This document shows positions 8,488-17,092 of a stretch of DNA of 46,659 bases, piece by piece (the first letter of the stretch is position 1; each line of letters starts with the position of its first letter). Below the pieces are notes generated by a model. That model was not told where the DNA came from and did no database searches. It saw only the letters and a list, made by a program, of their open reading frames with translations. Position numbers and translations under genes: made by a program. The DNA comes from Deltaproteobacteria bacterium (GTDB lineage Bacteria; Myxococcota_A; Polyangia; Polyangiales; Ga0077539), in assembly GCA_030694465.1 (NCBI GenBank), contig JAUXYJ010000093.1, positions 1 through 46,659 on the forward strand, read 5' to 3'.

Positions 8488-9977
8488 GCGCGCCTACGTC
8501 GCCCGCGCACCAACGCTACCCCAAGCGTGCTCAACGCCACCGGGACCCAGTCGCCGCGTCCCCCCTTCGCCGGCGCGCTCCCCACCGCACAGCGCAACGG
8601 AACCACCGGCGCATTGCGCTCGCCCCCGTCCCCGCCGTCCGTCACGCCGCCGTCCATCGCGCGTGCGCCACCATCCATCGTCCTCGGTCCACCGTCTGTG
8701 CCGCTCGGCCCTCCATCGCGTTGGCACGTGGCTGGGCAATTGAGCGAAGGGCACATCGGAGGCGCTGGCTGATTGCGCAGTGTCCCGTAGTCGTAAAATC
8801 GCGTGCGCATGCTGTTCGCAGCCTGTGGGCCGAGCTGCAAATCCGCGCTGAGCGCCGTACTCGGGAGCTCTGAGCTCATCCGCGTGATGACAAACCAATC
8901 ACCGAGCCCCTCCATCGCGATCGTCGCGTCTTCGCTGGCCCGCGGCACAACACAGGGCACCTCTCCGTCGCCCACGGGGCCTGCATCCCTGGGTGGGCAC
9001 GCCGACGAGCTCCAACGCCGCTCGGCCTGCGTGGCGCTCGATTGCACGTTAAAGCGACTGTTCACATCCGCGCTCTCGGTGAGCCACGTGCGCCCATTGT
9101 TCTGCATCAAGAGCGTGCGCCGACGTCTTGCGAGGTCCTCCTGAGTCGAGGGCGGATAGCTCTGCGTCGCATAGTCAAAAACAAAGTCTTCGTTGCGCAT
9201 CTCGGCGTTGGGATAGTTCAGCGCTTCAAAGCGTGAGCCCGCAAAGACCAGCAGATCCAGCCTTACTTTGTCACCGATGCCGGCGGCCACCATCCGAAGC
9301 GGCAGCACCGGCGCATACCCCGGCACCGTCACACGAATCGGTGTCATGCGGTTGATCCCTAGCGAGGCACGCAGACGCACCGCGATAAAGTCCATCCGCA
9401 GCGAGACGTAGTGGTCAAGAATGGGCTCAATGGACGCAGGGACAGCGTACCCGTTGGCCCTGAGCCACGCACGGAGCGCCAAGGGGTCTTCGCTCCCGAT
9501 GATCGCCACCGCGTAGGGTCCCACGACCTCTTCGCGGTGCACCGTGACGCTCGAGTCTGACGACGACGCGTCCGAAAATGTCACGTCGGGCGGCGGCTGC
9601 GGGCATGGATCAGGGCATGTCGTAGGACACGGCCCCGGCGGCGGCGGTGGTTGGTTAAGAATCGGCGCCGTGAGCTGGTCAAACATCGCCATAAACCGGT
9701 CGTCGGCCACAGCGATGCGCACCGCGGGGTCGTGACGAATCGGCAAGATCCAAGCAAATTCACTAGGGTTTCCGGCGTACGAGAACTGGTCCCAGAGCGT
9801 GGTCTGTGTGGCCGAGACCGACAACACCATCCTGTGCTGCGTCACCGACGACGGCGCAGGTCCTTCGACATGAATGCATCCCCCACATGCGTCCGCGCGC
9901 GAGGGCACGAGGGTGACTGCGAGAGAGACGAGCGAGGCAAACGTGAGCGTAGCGACAATCGAGCGAACGAGCTTCAT
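8484..9977 (-). CDS. DUF2330 family secreted protein with MYXO-CTERM-like tail
   Basis: The 497-residue product starts at ATG 9977, preceded by GGGGAG at good spacing; longer in-frame extensions lack this. A signal peptide (KLVRSIVATLTFASLVSLAV) precedes the ACGGC sequence common at the mature end of DUF2330 proteins. The family core follows, with FAWILPIRHDPAV, GPYAVAIIGSEDPLALRAWL and a late YDYGTLRNQP. A Pro/Cys-rich insert lies at ~115-135. Near the C-terminus are DGG repeats, then Cys, a short hydrophobic stretch and RGRRRRA, like a MYXO-CTERM anchoring/sorting tail. The function of DUF2330 is unknown; an extracytoplasmic location is clear. Confidence 0.85.
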   Translation of the reverse strand: MKLVRSIVATLTFASLVSLAVTLVPSRADACGGCIHVEGPAPSSVTQHRMVLSVSATQTTLWDQFSYAGNPSEFAWILPIRHDPAVRIAVADDRFMAMFDQLTAPILNQPPPPPGPCPTTCPDPCPQPPPDVTFSDASSSDSSVTVHREEVVGPYAVAIIGSEDPLALRAWLRANGYAVPASIEPILDHYVSLRMDFIAVRLRASLGINRMTPIRVTVPGYAPVLPLRMVAAGIGDKVRLDLLVFAGSRFEALNYPNAEMRNEDFVFDYATQSYPPSTQEDLARRRRTLLMQNNGRTWLTESADVNSRFNVQSSATQAERRWSSSACPPRDAGPVGDGEVPCVVPRASEDATIAMEGLGDWFVITRMSSELPSTALSADLQLGPQAANSMRTRFYDYGTLRNQPAPPMCPSLNCPATCQRDGGPSGTDGGPRTMDGGARAMDGGVTDGGDGGERNAPVVPLRCAVGSAPAKGGRGDWVPVALSTLGVALVRGRRRRA

Positions 9978-10462
9978 CGGTGTGATCTCCCCAGCGTGAT
10001 AAGCCATGGACTGCGCGATCCCCGTGCAATCCCCCAATGCCATTGGCACAGTCCGGCACGACTTCGTGCAGGCCCCAGGGTGTCTGCATTGCGTGTGCCA
10101 ACAGAGCTCTTCGCGCTGCGTTTGGGCCCAAGATTTGTGCGCTGTTGCGTGTTGCACGATCCCCCGAGCGGGACGCTGGCGATGGGCCAAGCACCCTACA
10201 GGGGTGCAAAAGTGTCCCAAAGAGTGCTTTCGCGGCCACTGGAGAGTGAGGTAAGCTCGACCGACGCGGCGCGTGTCTCGGTGGTTGGCTCTCAGGGCAA
10301 TCAAAGAACAAGCGCAGCGCAAGACGATTTTCGGGAACTGACACGGATCGCGTGTGTCCAAGCAGCACGCTTGCTGCTTAAACAACCCCACCTGTGGTGG
10401 CGGGTTGTGCGGCAGCAACGAGCAGCGGACCACCCAATCACACGTTGAAGACGGAGCGGCAG
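9978..10462. other. divergent intergenic region with hairpins
   Basis: This space of 485 bases lies between the DUF2330 gene (minus) and the AgmX-like gene (plus). It holds a hairpin GCACCC-TACAG-GGGTGC at 10191-10207 and a short inverted repeat GCACGA/TCGTGC near 10057-10070. Open frames through it do not look coding. The hairpin at 10191 could be a regulatory structure or a remnant terminator. Confidence 0.45.
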
Positions 10463-11935
10463 ATGGCGACACAACAGCAGCCCCCGAGGGGAAACAAGCC
10501 TGGCGCGATGACCATGGCGATGCAGGCGGTGCAGACCGTCCAGGGACCTAAAGTCCTGCGCATTGGCATGATTCAGGGCGGCAAGATTCTCGAAGAGCGA
10601 ATCATTCGCGCGCGCGACACGGTCAGCGTCGGCACCACCGAGCGCAACGTGTTTACGGTCATTGGGCCCAACCTGCCTTCGTCGTTTGAGCTCTTTCAAA
10701 TGGTGGGTGGTAACTACAAGCTCAATTTTACCGACACGATGGAGGGTCGCGTCGCGATGCCGCAGGGGCTCATGTCCCTCAAGCAGCTCAAAGAGAGCGG
10801 CCAGGCGGTCAAGAGCAACGTGGGCTGGCAGGTCCCGCTCAACGAGCAGTGTCGCGGCAAAGTGACCCTCGGCGACGTGCAGTTTTTGTTTCAGTTCGTC
10901 GCGCCGCCGCCGCCACAACCCAAGCCGCAGCTTCCGGCCGCCATCCGCGCGGGCTGGGTCAAGAACATCGACTGGACCTACAACGCCTGTCTGTCCTTCT
11001 TCTTGCTCTTCGCCTTCAGCGGCATGGCCTACGTCGAGTACCTCTACGATCCGCTCATCGAAGACGTGTTTACCCTCGACGCGCGCATGGTGCAGCTCTC
11101 GACGCCGCCGGCGATCGCCGAGCCCGAGCCCGAAGCCGCTGCGCCCACGCCGACGGACAACACCCCCGCGCCCACTGCGGCGCCTCAGCCCTCGCAGCAG
11201 CCCTCGCAGCAGGCAGCCGCGAACCCCGAGCAGCGCGCCGCGCGTGCTGCAGCGCAGGCTGATCGCGCGTCGCAGGCCGCCGAGCGTGCAGCACAGGCAG
11301 CGCTTAACTCATTGAGCAACAGCGCCGAGTTTGCAGCGCTCACTGGCGCTACGGACACCGGACGTGGCTCCGCAGCCGATCGCCTCGCGAGCGGTGGTCT
11401 TATGCAGGGCAGCGTCGACTCGCTCGCGAACACAGGCGGAATCTCAGCAGCAAGTGGCAACAACGGCGTGCGCCGTGGTGGCTTGGCTGCGTCGGCAGGT
11501 GGCCCTGGTGGCGGTGGGCTCGGTCGCGGGACCGCAGTGGCCGGCGGCGGCGAAAACATCGGCAGCGGTCAGACCGTGGTCGTCGAGCGACGGGTCAGCG
11601 GCAACGCCAGCCTCGGCAGCGGCGACGCAGAGGGCGGCGAGGGGACGCTGGACGCGAGCCGTGTGGCCGGCATCTTGCGCTCGAACATCGGCGGAATTCG
11701 CTCTTGCTACGAGCGCGCCCTGCGCAACAACCCCACACTCTCGGGTCGTCTTGAGATTCGCTTCACCATCGGGACGTCGGGTCGCGTGACGGGGACTCCC
11801 TCGACGTCGGGCTTGTCGGCCGCACCCGAAGTGGGATCTTGCATCGCTTCGCGTGTCCGCAGCTTGGTGTTCCCGGCTCCCAACGGGGGGGCTGTGGACT
11901 TCAACTTTCCGTTTAGCTTCGCGCCGGGCGGTTGA
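10463..11935 (+). CDS. AgmX/PglI C-terminal domain protein (TonB-like, GltG-related)
   Basis: The 490-residue product starts at ATG 10463 with GGAG upstream. Residues ~30-155 form a beta-rich domain (KVLRIGMIQGGKILEERII ... GDVQFLFQFV) resembling the FHA-like N-terminal region of myxobacterial gliding/transport proteins. One transmembrane helix follows at ~180-200 (CLSFFLLFAFSGMAYVEYL). A long Pro/Ala/Gln then Gly-rich periplasmic spacer leads to a C-terminal ~90-residue AgmX/PglI domain (VAGILRSNIGGIRSCYERAL, then LEIRFTIGTSGRV). This domain is related to TonB C-termini. The known role is coupling inner-membrane energy to envelope machinery such as Agl/Glt gliding motors; the partner here is not visible. 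A hairpin follows its stop. Confidence 0.82.
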   Translation: MATQQQPPRGNKPGAMTMAMQAVQTVQGPKVLRIGMIQGGKILEERIIRARDTVSVGTTERNVFTVIGPNLPSSFELFQMVGGNYKLNFTDTMEGRVAMPQGLMSLKQLKESGQAVKSNVGWQVPLNEQCRGKVTLGDVQFLFQFVAPPPPQPKPQLPAAIRAGWVKNIDWTYNACLSFFLLFAFSGMAYVEYLYDPLIEDVFTLDARMVQLSTPPAIAEPEPEAAAPTPTDNTPAPTAAPQPSQQPSQQAAANPEQRAARAAAQADRASQAAERAAQAALNSLSNSAEFAALTGATDTGRGSAADRLASGGLMQGSVDSLANTGGISAASGNNGVRRGGLAASAGGPGGGGLGRGTAVAGGGENIGSGQTVVVERRVSGNASLGSGDAEGGEGTLDASRVAGILRSNIGGIRSCYERALRNNPTLSGRLEIRFTIGTSGRVTGTPSTSGLSAAPEVGSCIASRVRSLVFPAPNGGAVDFNFPFSFAPGG

Positions 11936-11943
11936 GCTGCATG

Positions 11944-11983
11944 TGTCAGCCTGGGGCGCGTCTGTGCCCCAATGGGTCTGACA
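11944..11983 (+). terminator. hairpin after the AgmX-like gene
   Basis: An outer stem TGTCAG (11944-11949) / CTGACA (11978-11983) encloses an inner stem TGGGGC (11952-11957) / GCCCCA (11966-11971) with an 8-nt loop. It begins 9 nt after the stop codon. There is no U-tract, so termination is an inference. Another small hairpin CCACTC-CCT-GAGTGG lies at 12082-12096. Confidence 0.45.
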
Positions 11984-12138
11984 ATTCGCAGTCAAGTGGT
12001 TGTTGCCGACAGTTTGTGTCTTTGTCTGGTGGGGGATGAATGGTGGGGATCGTTGGTACATCGTACAGGCTGTGCAGAGTGCCACTCCCTGAGTGGGTTA
12101 GTGCTCTTACATGATGTCTGCCTGGGTTGGTTGTGTCG

Positions 12139-12167
12139 TTGACATATCCTACAGGTGGTTGAGATAG
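12139..12167 (+). promoter_or_regulatory. possible sigma-70-like promoter of the export operon
   Basis: A perfect -35-like TTGACA at 12139-12144 is followed after 17 bases by AGATAG at 12162-12167, a weak match to a -10 box. It lies ~60 bases before the start at 12229. The first hexamer is strong but the second is not, so confidence is low. Confidence 0.3.
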
Positions 12168-12228
12168 TCCCGCGATCCAGTGGCTCGACGCTCAGTTGAT
12201 GAGGCAGTTCGAGAAGGGCTTAGAAGAT

Positions 12229-12816
12229 ATGAAGCGGTCAGTGATTCGTTGGGTAGCAGTGTCTCTCGTCGCAGTGGCGAGTGTTGGAGTGGGTGTCGCG
12301 CGCGCGCAGAGCACGCAGGCCGCACCAAGCCGCCCTGTGCCCGAAGTGAGCAGCACACGCACACAGAATCTCTCGCCCCGAGAGCAGCTCGTTGAGTCGC
12401 GGCGTGTCATCAGTGGCATGCGCAATGGCAGGCGCTCGGTGGCCAACGGCCTCGACAACGCCCGTCGTGAGCGGGACATCATTCGGATTAACTGTCTGAA
12501 CGACAAGCTCACTCAGACCGATGTGACCATCCGCTCGACCGAAGAGCACACGGAGCTGCTCAGCAATGCTGCCGAGACGAACAACACGAGCCAAGCGAAC
12601 CATGAATTTTCGCTGATTCAGATCTATCGCCAGCGTGCTCAGACGCTGGGCGCGGAGGCAAATCAGTGCATCGGAGGCGACGACGCCAGCGGTTTCGGGG
12701 ATCGCTTGGAGCTGTCGGTTCGTACCTCTGCAGAAATTCCTTCAGAAGAGCTGGACTTGGTTCCAGGGACAGTGATCGAAGTGTACGTGCCGCCCACGAT
12801 GAGCCCAGTGATGTGA
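12229..12816 (+). CDS. secreted helical protein of the OPX/beta-barrel operon
   Basis: The 195-residue product starts at ATG 12229, chosen because it opens a signal peptide (MKRSVIRWVAVSLVAV...ARAQ) with AGAAGGG-type purines upstream; an ATG 33 nt earlier lacks both. The mature part is mainly helical and polar (RRVISGMRNGRRSVANGLDN, DKLTQTDVTIRSTEEHTELL) with one Cys in RINCLND and another in EANQCIGG, possibly a disulfide. The C-terminal ~40 residues are acidic/Pro-rich. No family is assigned. It is followed after 48 nt by an outer-membrane barrel and then an OPX lipoprotein on the same strand, so a periplasmic accessory role in polysaccharide export is inferred from position. Confidence 0.7.
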   Translation: MKRSVIRWVAVSLVAVASVGVGVARAQSTQAAPSRPVPEVSSTRTQNLSPREQLVESRRVISGMRNGRRSVANGLDNARRERDIIRINCLNDKLTQTDVTIRSTEEHTELLSNAAETNNTSQANHEFSLIQIYRQRAQTLGAEANQCIGGDDASGFGDRLELSVRTSAEIPSEELDLVPGTVIEVYVPPTMSPVM

Positions 12817-12864
12817 TGGTGTTTGTGGTGGTTGATTCGGTTGCTTCCAGGAGAGTTAAGGGTC

Positions 12865-14205
12865 ATGAGGCGGAATAGTATTGCGGCGTTTGCTGCTGCG
12901 ACGGCGGTTGGGCTTGTCGCAGGTGACGCGCAGGCGCAGTTTTGGTTGACCGATCGCAATCTGTCCGCAGGGCGCGGCATTCGAGTCGGCAACTTCGAGC
13001 TTCACCCCGGTGTGGGCGCAGAGTTCGGTTTTGATTCAAACACGGGTTTCGTAGCTCCTTCAGCGCCCTCGACGGCCGCCTTGCGGATGCGAGTCAGCGC
13101 GAATTTCGCGATCTCCACGCTCACTGCGCAGCGCACACGCATGCCCTCGGATGCGACGACGCCTGCTTCGCAGCCACTGCAGTTTCGCGCGAACGCCGGA
13201 GTGACCTACCATCACTTTTTTGCGCTTGGATCAAACGACGTGGCGCCCAACGTGGGCTTCAATGTGGGCCTCTCGCTGACCGCTACGCCCAGCCGCGTGG
13301 TGAGCTTCTCGGCCACGAATGATTTCGCCCGCGCAGTGCAAGGTGCCAGCGAGCTAAACTTCGGTCAGCTCTTCGTGTTCAACCGCTTTCAGAACACCGC
13401 GAGCCTCGCGCTTGGGATCACCCCCGGTGGTGGTTCGCTCGAGTTCAAGTTTAACTACTCGAACCGACTTAACTTTTTTACCGAGCAGTCGTTCTCCAGC
13501 TACAGCAACATGGGCAACGACATCGGCATGGCGATTCGCTGGCGATTTCTGCCCAAGACCTCGATCGCGTGGACAACCAGCTTCTCGCCCACGATCTACT
13601 TTGACCCCGCGCCCATCGCGACAGGGTTGTTCACCAGCTTCCCGATCAACAGCCGACTCGGCGTCACGGGCTTGATCACCGAGCGCCTGTCGTTTCAGGT
13701 CTTTGGAGGCTACGGCGCTACCTACTTTGGTCAGGGCGACAACCTCGAGACCTTCGTAGGCAACGCGGAGATTCGCTACATCACGGGCCCCAACATGGCG
13801 ATCAAGGGCGGCTTGCTCCGAGACATCGGCGCGTCGCTCATTGGCAACTTCATGGTGCGCAACAACGTCTACGTGAACGTGTCGCACAGCTTCGGGGGCC
13901 GCTTCTTGCTCTCGGGCGAGTTCTCGGGCGGTCTCACCCAAATTGGCTACGCGGCCGATCGCACGGGCGCGCGTTCCAACATTCTCACGGGCTCCGCAGT
14001 GGGCGCAGACGGTCGGCTCACGGGCTTTCGCGTCTTGGGCTTGGTCTTCGGTGAGGTGCGCTTCAGCGAAGTCGTCGGTCTCAACGCGACCGCGGCGATC
14101 TCGGGCAACTTTATCGACGCGCAGTTTACGTCGATGGCCATGGGAACAACGGGGCTTAACTGGGTGAAATTCGAGGCATTTCTCGGACTTCGCGTGAACT
14201 GGTAG
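12865..14205 (+). CDS. outer-membrane beta-barrel, probable OPX partner (EpsX/WzpX-type)
   Basis: The 446-residue product starts at ATG 12865 behind GGAG. A signal peptide ends at DAQA|QFWL. The rest is a run of alternating amphipathic strands with aromatic girdles and short turns (for example LEFKFNYSNRLNFF, LSFQVFGGYGATYF, NVYVNVSHSFGG), closing on the strand WVKFEAFLGLRVNW with a terminal aromatic residue, as barrel assembly signals do. The size fits an ~18-stranded barrel. The next gene encodes a short OPX lipoprotein lacking a membrane-spanning C-terminal helix. Established work on Myxococcus EpsX/EpsY-type pairs shows that such a barrel plus short OPX can form a composite export channel. 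Assignment to that system here is inference from architecture and adjacency. Confidence 0.78.
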   Translation: MRRNSIAAFAAATAVGLVAGDAQAQFWLTDRNLSAGRGIRVGNFELHPGVGAEFGFDSNTGFVAPSAPSTAALRMRVSANFAISTLTAQRTRMPSDATTPASQPLQFRANAGVTYHHFFALGSNDVAPNVGFNVGLSLTATPSRVVSFSATNDFARAVQGASELNFGQLFVFNRFQNTASLALGITPGGGSLEFKFNYSNRLNFFTEQSFSSYSNMGNDIGMAIRWRFLPKTSIAWTTSFSPTIYFDPAPIATGLFTSFPINSRLGVTGLITERLSFQVFGGYGATYFGQGDNLETFVGNAEIRYITGPNMAIKGGLLRDIGASLIGNFMVRNNVYVNVSHSFGGRFLLSGEFSGGLTQIGYAADRTGARSNILTGSAVGADGRLTGFRVLGLVFGEVRFSEVVGLNATAAISGNFIDAQFTSMAMGTTGLNWVKFEAFLGLRVNW

Positions 14206-14251
14206 CCCTGGCTCCGCACCCAAAATCCCTGTGGTTTCTTCTTCTTTTTTG

Positions 14252-14842
14252 ATGCGCGCACGCCAATGCGCCGCCGTTGTCTCCCTCTCTCTCGCCCTTG
14301 TGGCGTGCACAGGGATGACGCGATTTGATCCGCCACCACCGCCTCCCGAGGACAACTCGTTGGGCGCTGGAGACGTGTTCGGTGTGCGTGTTTTTAACGA
14401 AGCAGACCTCTCGCAGGACTACCGAGTCTCTCCCGACGGGACCATCGATTTTCCCTATCTTGGACGCATCGCAGTCCAAGGTCTTGAGCCCCCAGTGATC
14501 GCGGACCGCATCCGCGAGCAGCTGCGCGAGCGGCAGATCCTTCGCGACCCGCAAGTGAGCGTATTTGTTCGCGAAATTAGCTCACGCCGGATCGACGTGA
14601 TCGGCCAAGTGGCGCGCTCAGGGACGCTCAACTTCACGCCCAACATGACCATCGTGCAGGCCATCGCGGGCGCGGGTGGCTTTACGCCCCTGGCCAACCG
14701 CGATCGCGTGCTGCTCATTCGCACATACCGAGGTCAGCGCCGCACGTTTGTGGTCCCCGTGCAGGGCATTGTAGAGGGGCGATTTTCGAATGTCACCCTG
14801 GCGCCTGGCGACGTGGTGAGCGTCAGCGAGAACCCGATCTGA
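14252..14842 (+). CDS. short OPX polysaccharide export lipoprotein
   Basis: The 196-residue product has a lipoprotein signal ending at LVAC (Cys19), a short Pro-run linker and a polysaccharide export sequence domain opening LGAGDVFGVRVFNEADLS, with the family's typical YRVSPDGTIDFPYLG. A single SLBB domain (DVIGQVARSGTLNF, AIAGAGGFTPLANRDRV) follows, and the protein ends at LAPGDVVSVSENPI. Full Wza-like OPX proteins are about twice as long and end with an alpha-helix that crosses the outer membrane; that part is absent here. The short form needs a barrel partner, and one is encoded 46 nt upstream. No strong ribosome site is seen before ATG 14252; a GTG at 14231 is an alternative start. Confidence 0.88.
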   Translation: MRARQCAAVVSLSLALVACTGMTRFDPPPPPPEDNSLGAGDVFGVRVFNEADLSQDYRVSPDGTIDFPYLGRIAVQGLEPPVIADRIREQLRERQILRDPQVSVFVREISSRRIDVIGQVARSGTLNFTPNMTIVQAIAGAGGFTPLANRDRVLLIRTYRGQRRTFVVPVQGIVEGRFSNVTLAPGDVVSVSENPI

Positions 14843-15062
14843 GCTGCCCAAAGCCCAGCGCTTGGCGGCTGCGCAATCTCGTCCATTGAGGTTTCTTGGT
14901 CGCGAGAGACTGTGGCATGATTGAACGGTGGCTCTTGGGCTCAGGTGAGCGCAGGGCTGCGGGTTTGCTGCGTTGGGCGAACAACGTTGCTGTCTTGGAG
15001 TGCGCTCTGTGCGTGGCGATCGCTGTGCACCATCGAGCGAGTAAGATTGGAGCGAGAGTGCG

Positions 15063-15629
15063 ATGAAGCGTCGCGCACGGTGGTTCTTGGGTATGGCTCT
15101 CTCGAGTCTGTTGGCGGTCTCTGTGAGCGCGAGCGCGACGGTGGTCGTGCCGCTCAGTCGCCAAGAGCTCACCGATCAGTCCGACGTCGTCGTGCGCGCC
15201 ACGGTCGTCTCACGGCTGTCGCGCTGGAACGACGATCACTCGCAAATCATCACGTTGACGCGTGTGCGCGTGACCGAGACGGTCAAGGGCCATGCAGAGC
15301 GCGAATTGGTCATCCGGCAGTTTGGCGGCGAAGTCGACGGGCTCGTGAGTGAGGTCGCCGGCGACGGGCGCTTGGTGCAGGGGCAGCATGTGGTGCTCTT
15401 TCTGCGGCGCGGTCCCGAGGTGTACTTCTTGACTGCCCTCGCGCAGGCCGTGTTTGTCGTGACCATGGACCCACAGTCGTCTGCGACGGTCCAGAGGCGC
15501 CTAGAGGGCCTCACGTTTGCGCGATGGGTGAATGGCCGCATGGCAGCGAGCGAGGCCAGCGCAGAGCCTGTAGAGACCCTTGAGCACCTGTTGCGTGACC
15601 TTCGTGCGATCGCAGGGAGGCGTCCGTGA
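15063..15629 (+). CDS. secreted protein paired with metalloprotease
   Basis: The 188-residue product has a signal peptide (MKRRARWFLGMALSSLLAVSV...ASA) and a compact beta-rich domain of ~120 residues with the recurring pattern SDVVVRATVVSRLSRW, RVRVTETVKGHAERELVIR, FGGEVDGL and HVVLFLRRG. This pattern is common in secreted proteins encoded near bacterial matrixin-type proteases, but I cannot name the family. The C-terminus is a helix (LEHLLRDLRAIAGRRP). Its TGA overlaps the GTG start of the metalloprotease (GTGA), so translation is probably coupled. An inhibitor, chaperone or co-secreted partner role is possible but not shown. Confidence 0.72.
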   Translation: MKRRARWFLGMALSSLLAVSVSASATVVVPLSRQELTDQSDVVVRATVVSRLSRWNDDHSQIITLTRVRVTETVKGHAERELVIRQFGGEVDGLVSEVAGDGRLVQGQHVVLFLRRGPEVYFLTALAQAVFVVTMDPQSSATVQRRLEGLTFARWVNGRMAASEASAEPVETLEHLLRDLRAIAGRRP

Positions 15630-16909
15630 AGCGCGCCAGCCTTCGCGCGCTCACGGTCGCTGTGGTGTGCGCAGCGAGCGCGACCGCCATGGGATTTACC
15701 CCCGGCGCATCCAAATGGAACCCCGCGCAATTGCCCATTGGCTACCGCATCAACGCGGCGAGTGCCCCGGCGAGCATCGGCTCGGCCATGGGCATCTCGA
15801 CGGTGGACGCAGCGTTCGCAACCTGGGCAGCGCCTGCGTGTACCGCGTGGCGCGCGCGCAACGACGGCGCGTCGACCATGACCCGCGCCCGCGCGGGAGA
15901 CAGCGAGCGGACTATTCTCTGGATTCAGGGCGCGCGAGGCTCATGGCCCAGTGAGCTCGGCTCGGAGAGCAGCACCATCGGAGTGACCACGCCGGTGTGG
16001 CGCTCGGGTGGGTACTTTATCGACGCGGACATCCAGTTCAACGCTGTGGGATTTACCTGGGGTGCGGGCACCGCAGGCACGGTCGACACGCAGACCATCG
16101 CGCTGCACGAAGAGGGACATTTTCTGGGCTTGGATCACACGAGCGTGCGCGCCGCGATCATGTTTGCTTCGTACGGTGGTGGGCAAAATCGCTCGCTTAA
16201 CGCGGACGATCAGGCGGGCGTCTGCTCGCTGTATCCCTCGGGGATGACACCGCCGCCCACGGATGCGGGCAGCCCTCCGCGGGACGCCTCGACCCCCCCA
16301 GTCGGCGGCGAGCTTGGCGCGACGTGCAACATGAGCAGCCCTTGCGCTTCGGGAAATCTCTGCGTCTGCCGCAGCGCGAGTGACTGCTTTTGCTCACGTC
16401 GTTGCGAGGGTACGCCCTGTCCGACAGGCTTTAACTGCACCAACACGTCCGTGGGAAGCTTGTGCCTCCCGGGCGGCGGCACGATGAACCCCACGGGGCG
16501 CATCGGCGACCCCTGCACCAGCGGAACAGAGTGCTCGACCGGGATCTGTGTTCGCGGCACGAGCGGCGCATTTTGCTCGCAAGTGTGCGCCGACGACTGC
16601 TCGTGTCCGCAGGCGTTTTCGTGTGTAGCGACCACGCAAGCGGGGGTGAGCATCTGCGCTGCGGGCACCAACACCTGTGACACCGGGACGCTCGACGGCG
16701 GCCTGGTCGTCCCCGACTCTGGCAACAGCGGTGGTGGCGAGGACGGCGGCGTGATGGACGCGGCCCGTGATGGCGGCCGTGTCGCGCCGGTCGAAGAGGG
16801 ATGCCGATGCAGCGCTCCGGGGCGCGCAGGAGGCTCTGACGCAGCCCACGGGGCCTTGGCGCTCGCAGCGGTGGTTGCGGTCACGCTCGGCCGACGTCGC
16901 AAGCGCTAG
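15626..16909 (+). CDS. matrixin-like (metzincin) metalloprotease with MYXO-CTERM tail
   Basis: The 427-residue product starts at GTG 15626. After a signal peptide (~1-23) comes a metzincin catalytic domain with the zinc signature HEEGHFLGLDH (161-171) and a Met-turn at Met179 (AAIMFASYG), as in matrixins (M10). An Asp/Pro linker follows. Next is a Cys-rich region (~230-350) with repeated C-x-S-G and CPTGFNC-type spacing, then a second acidic linker. The end is a MYXO-CTERM-like tail: GCRCSAPG, a hydrophobic stretch (ALALAAVVAVTLG) and RRRKR. This predicts an exported, surface-anchored or processed zinc protease. It is co-translated with the 188-residue gene upstream. Confidence 0.9.
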   Translation: MKRASLRALTVAVVCAASATAMGFTPGASKWNPAQLPIGYRINAASAPASIGSAMGISTVDAAFATWAAPACTAWRARNDGASTMTRARAGDSERTILWIQGARGSWPSELGSESSTIGVTTPVWRSGGYFIDADIQFNAVGFTWGAGTAGTVDTQTIALHEEGHFLGLDHTSVRAAIMFASYGGGQNRSLNADDQAGVCSLYPSGMTPPPTDAGSPPRDASTPPVGGELGATCNMSSPCASGNLCVCRSASDCFCSRRCEGTPCPTGFNCTNTSVGSLCLPGGGTMNPTGRIGDPCTSGTECSTGICVRGTSGAFCSQVCADDCSCPQAFSCVATTQAGVSICAAGTNTCDTGTLDGGLVVPDSGNSGGGEDGGVMDAARDGGRVAPVEEGCRCSAPGRAGGSDAAHGALALAAVVAVTLGRRRKR

Positions 16910-17092
16910 CGCGGACCTCAGGGAGGCGGCGATGGGGAATGAAGGGGGGCGAAAGAATCGCTCACGATCGTCGCTGCCGCTTTGGGGCACAGACCGAGCT
17001 TGCCCCCCAAGGCGCATCGTCGTCTCGCGTCGCCCGCTTTGACCGATTTTACGAAGCAACCCTTGTTTCTTCGGCGCATCGAAGAGGTCCCC

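Noticed and set aside
10043..10059. Sigma-54-like promoter (TTGGCAC...)
   Set aside because: The -24-like TGGCAC is good, but the expected TTGC at -12 reads GGCA, so the match is not convincing.
9978..10472. N-terminal extension of the DUF2330 frame
   Set aside because: It is open but lacks a signal peptide or ribosome site, while the ATG at 9977 has both.
13354..14355. Long open frame antisense to the beta-barrel and OPX genes
   Set aside because: The translation is Arg/Ala/Val-rich without motifs, and the sense-strand genes have clear domains. It is a shadow of high-GC coding sequence.
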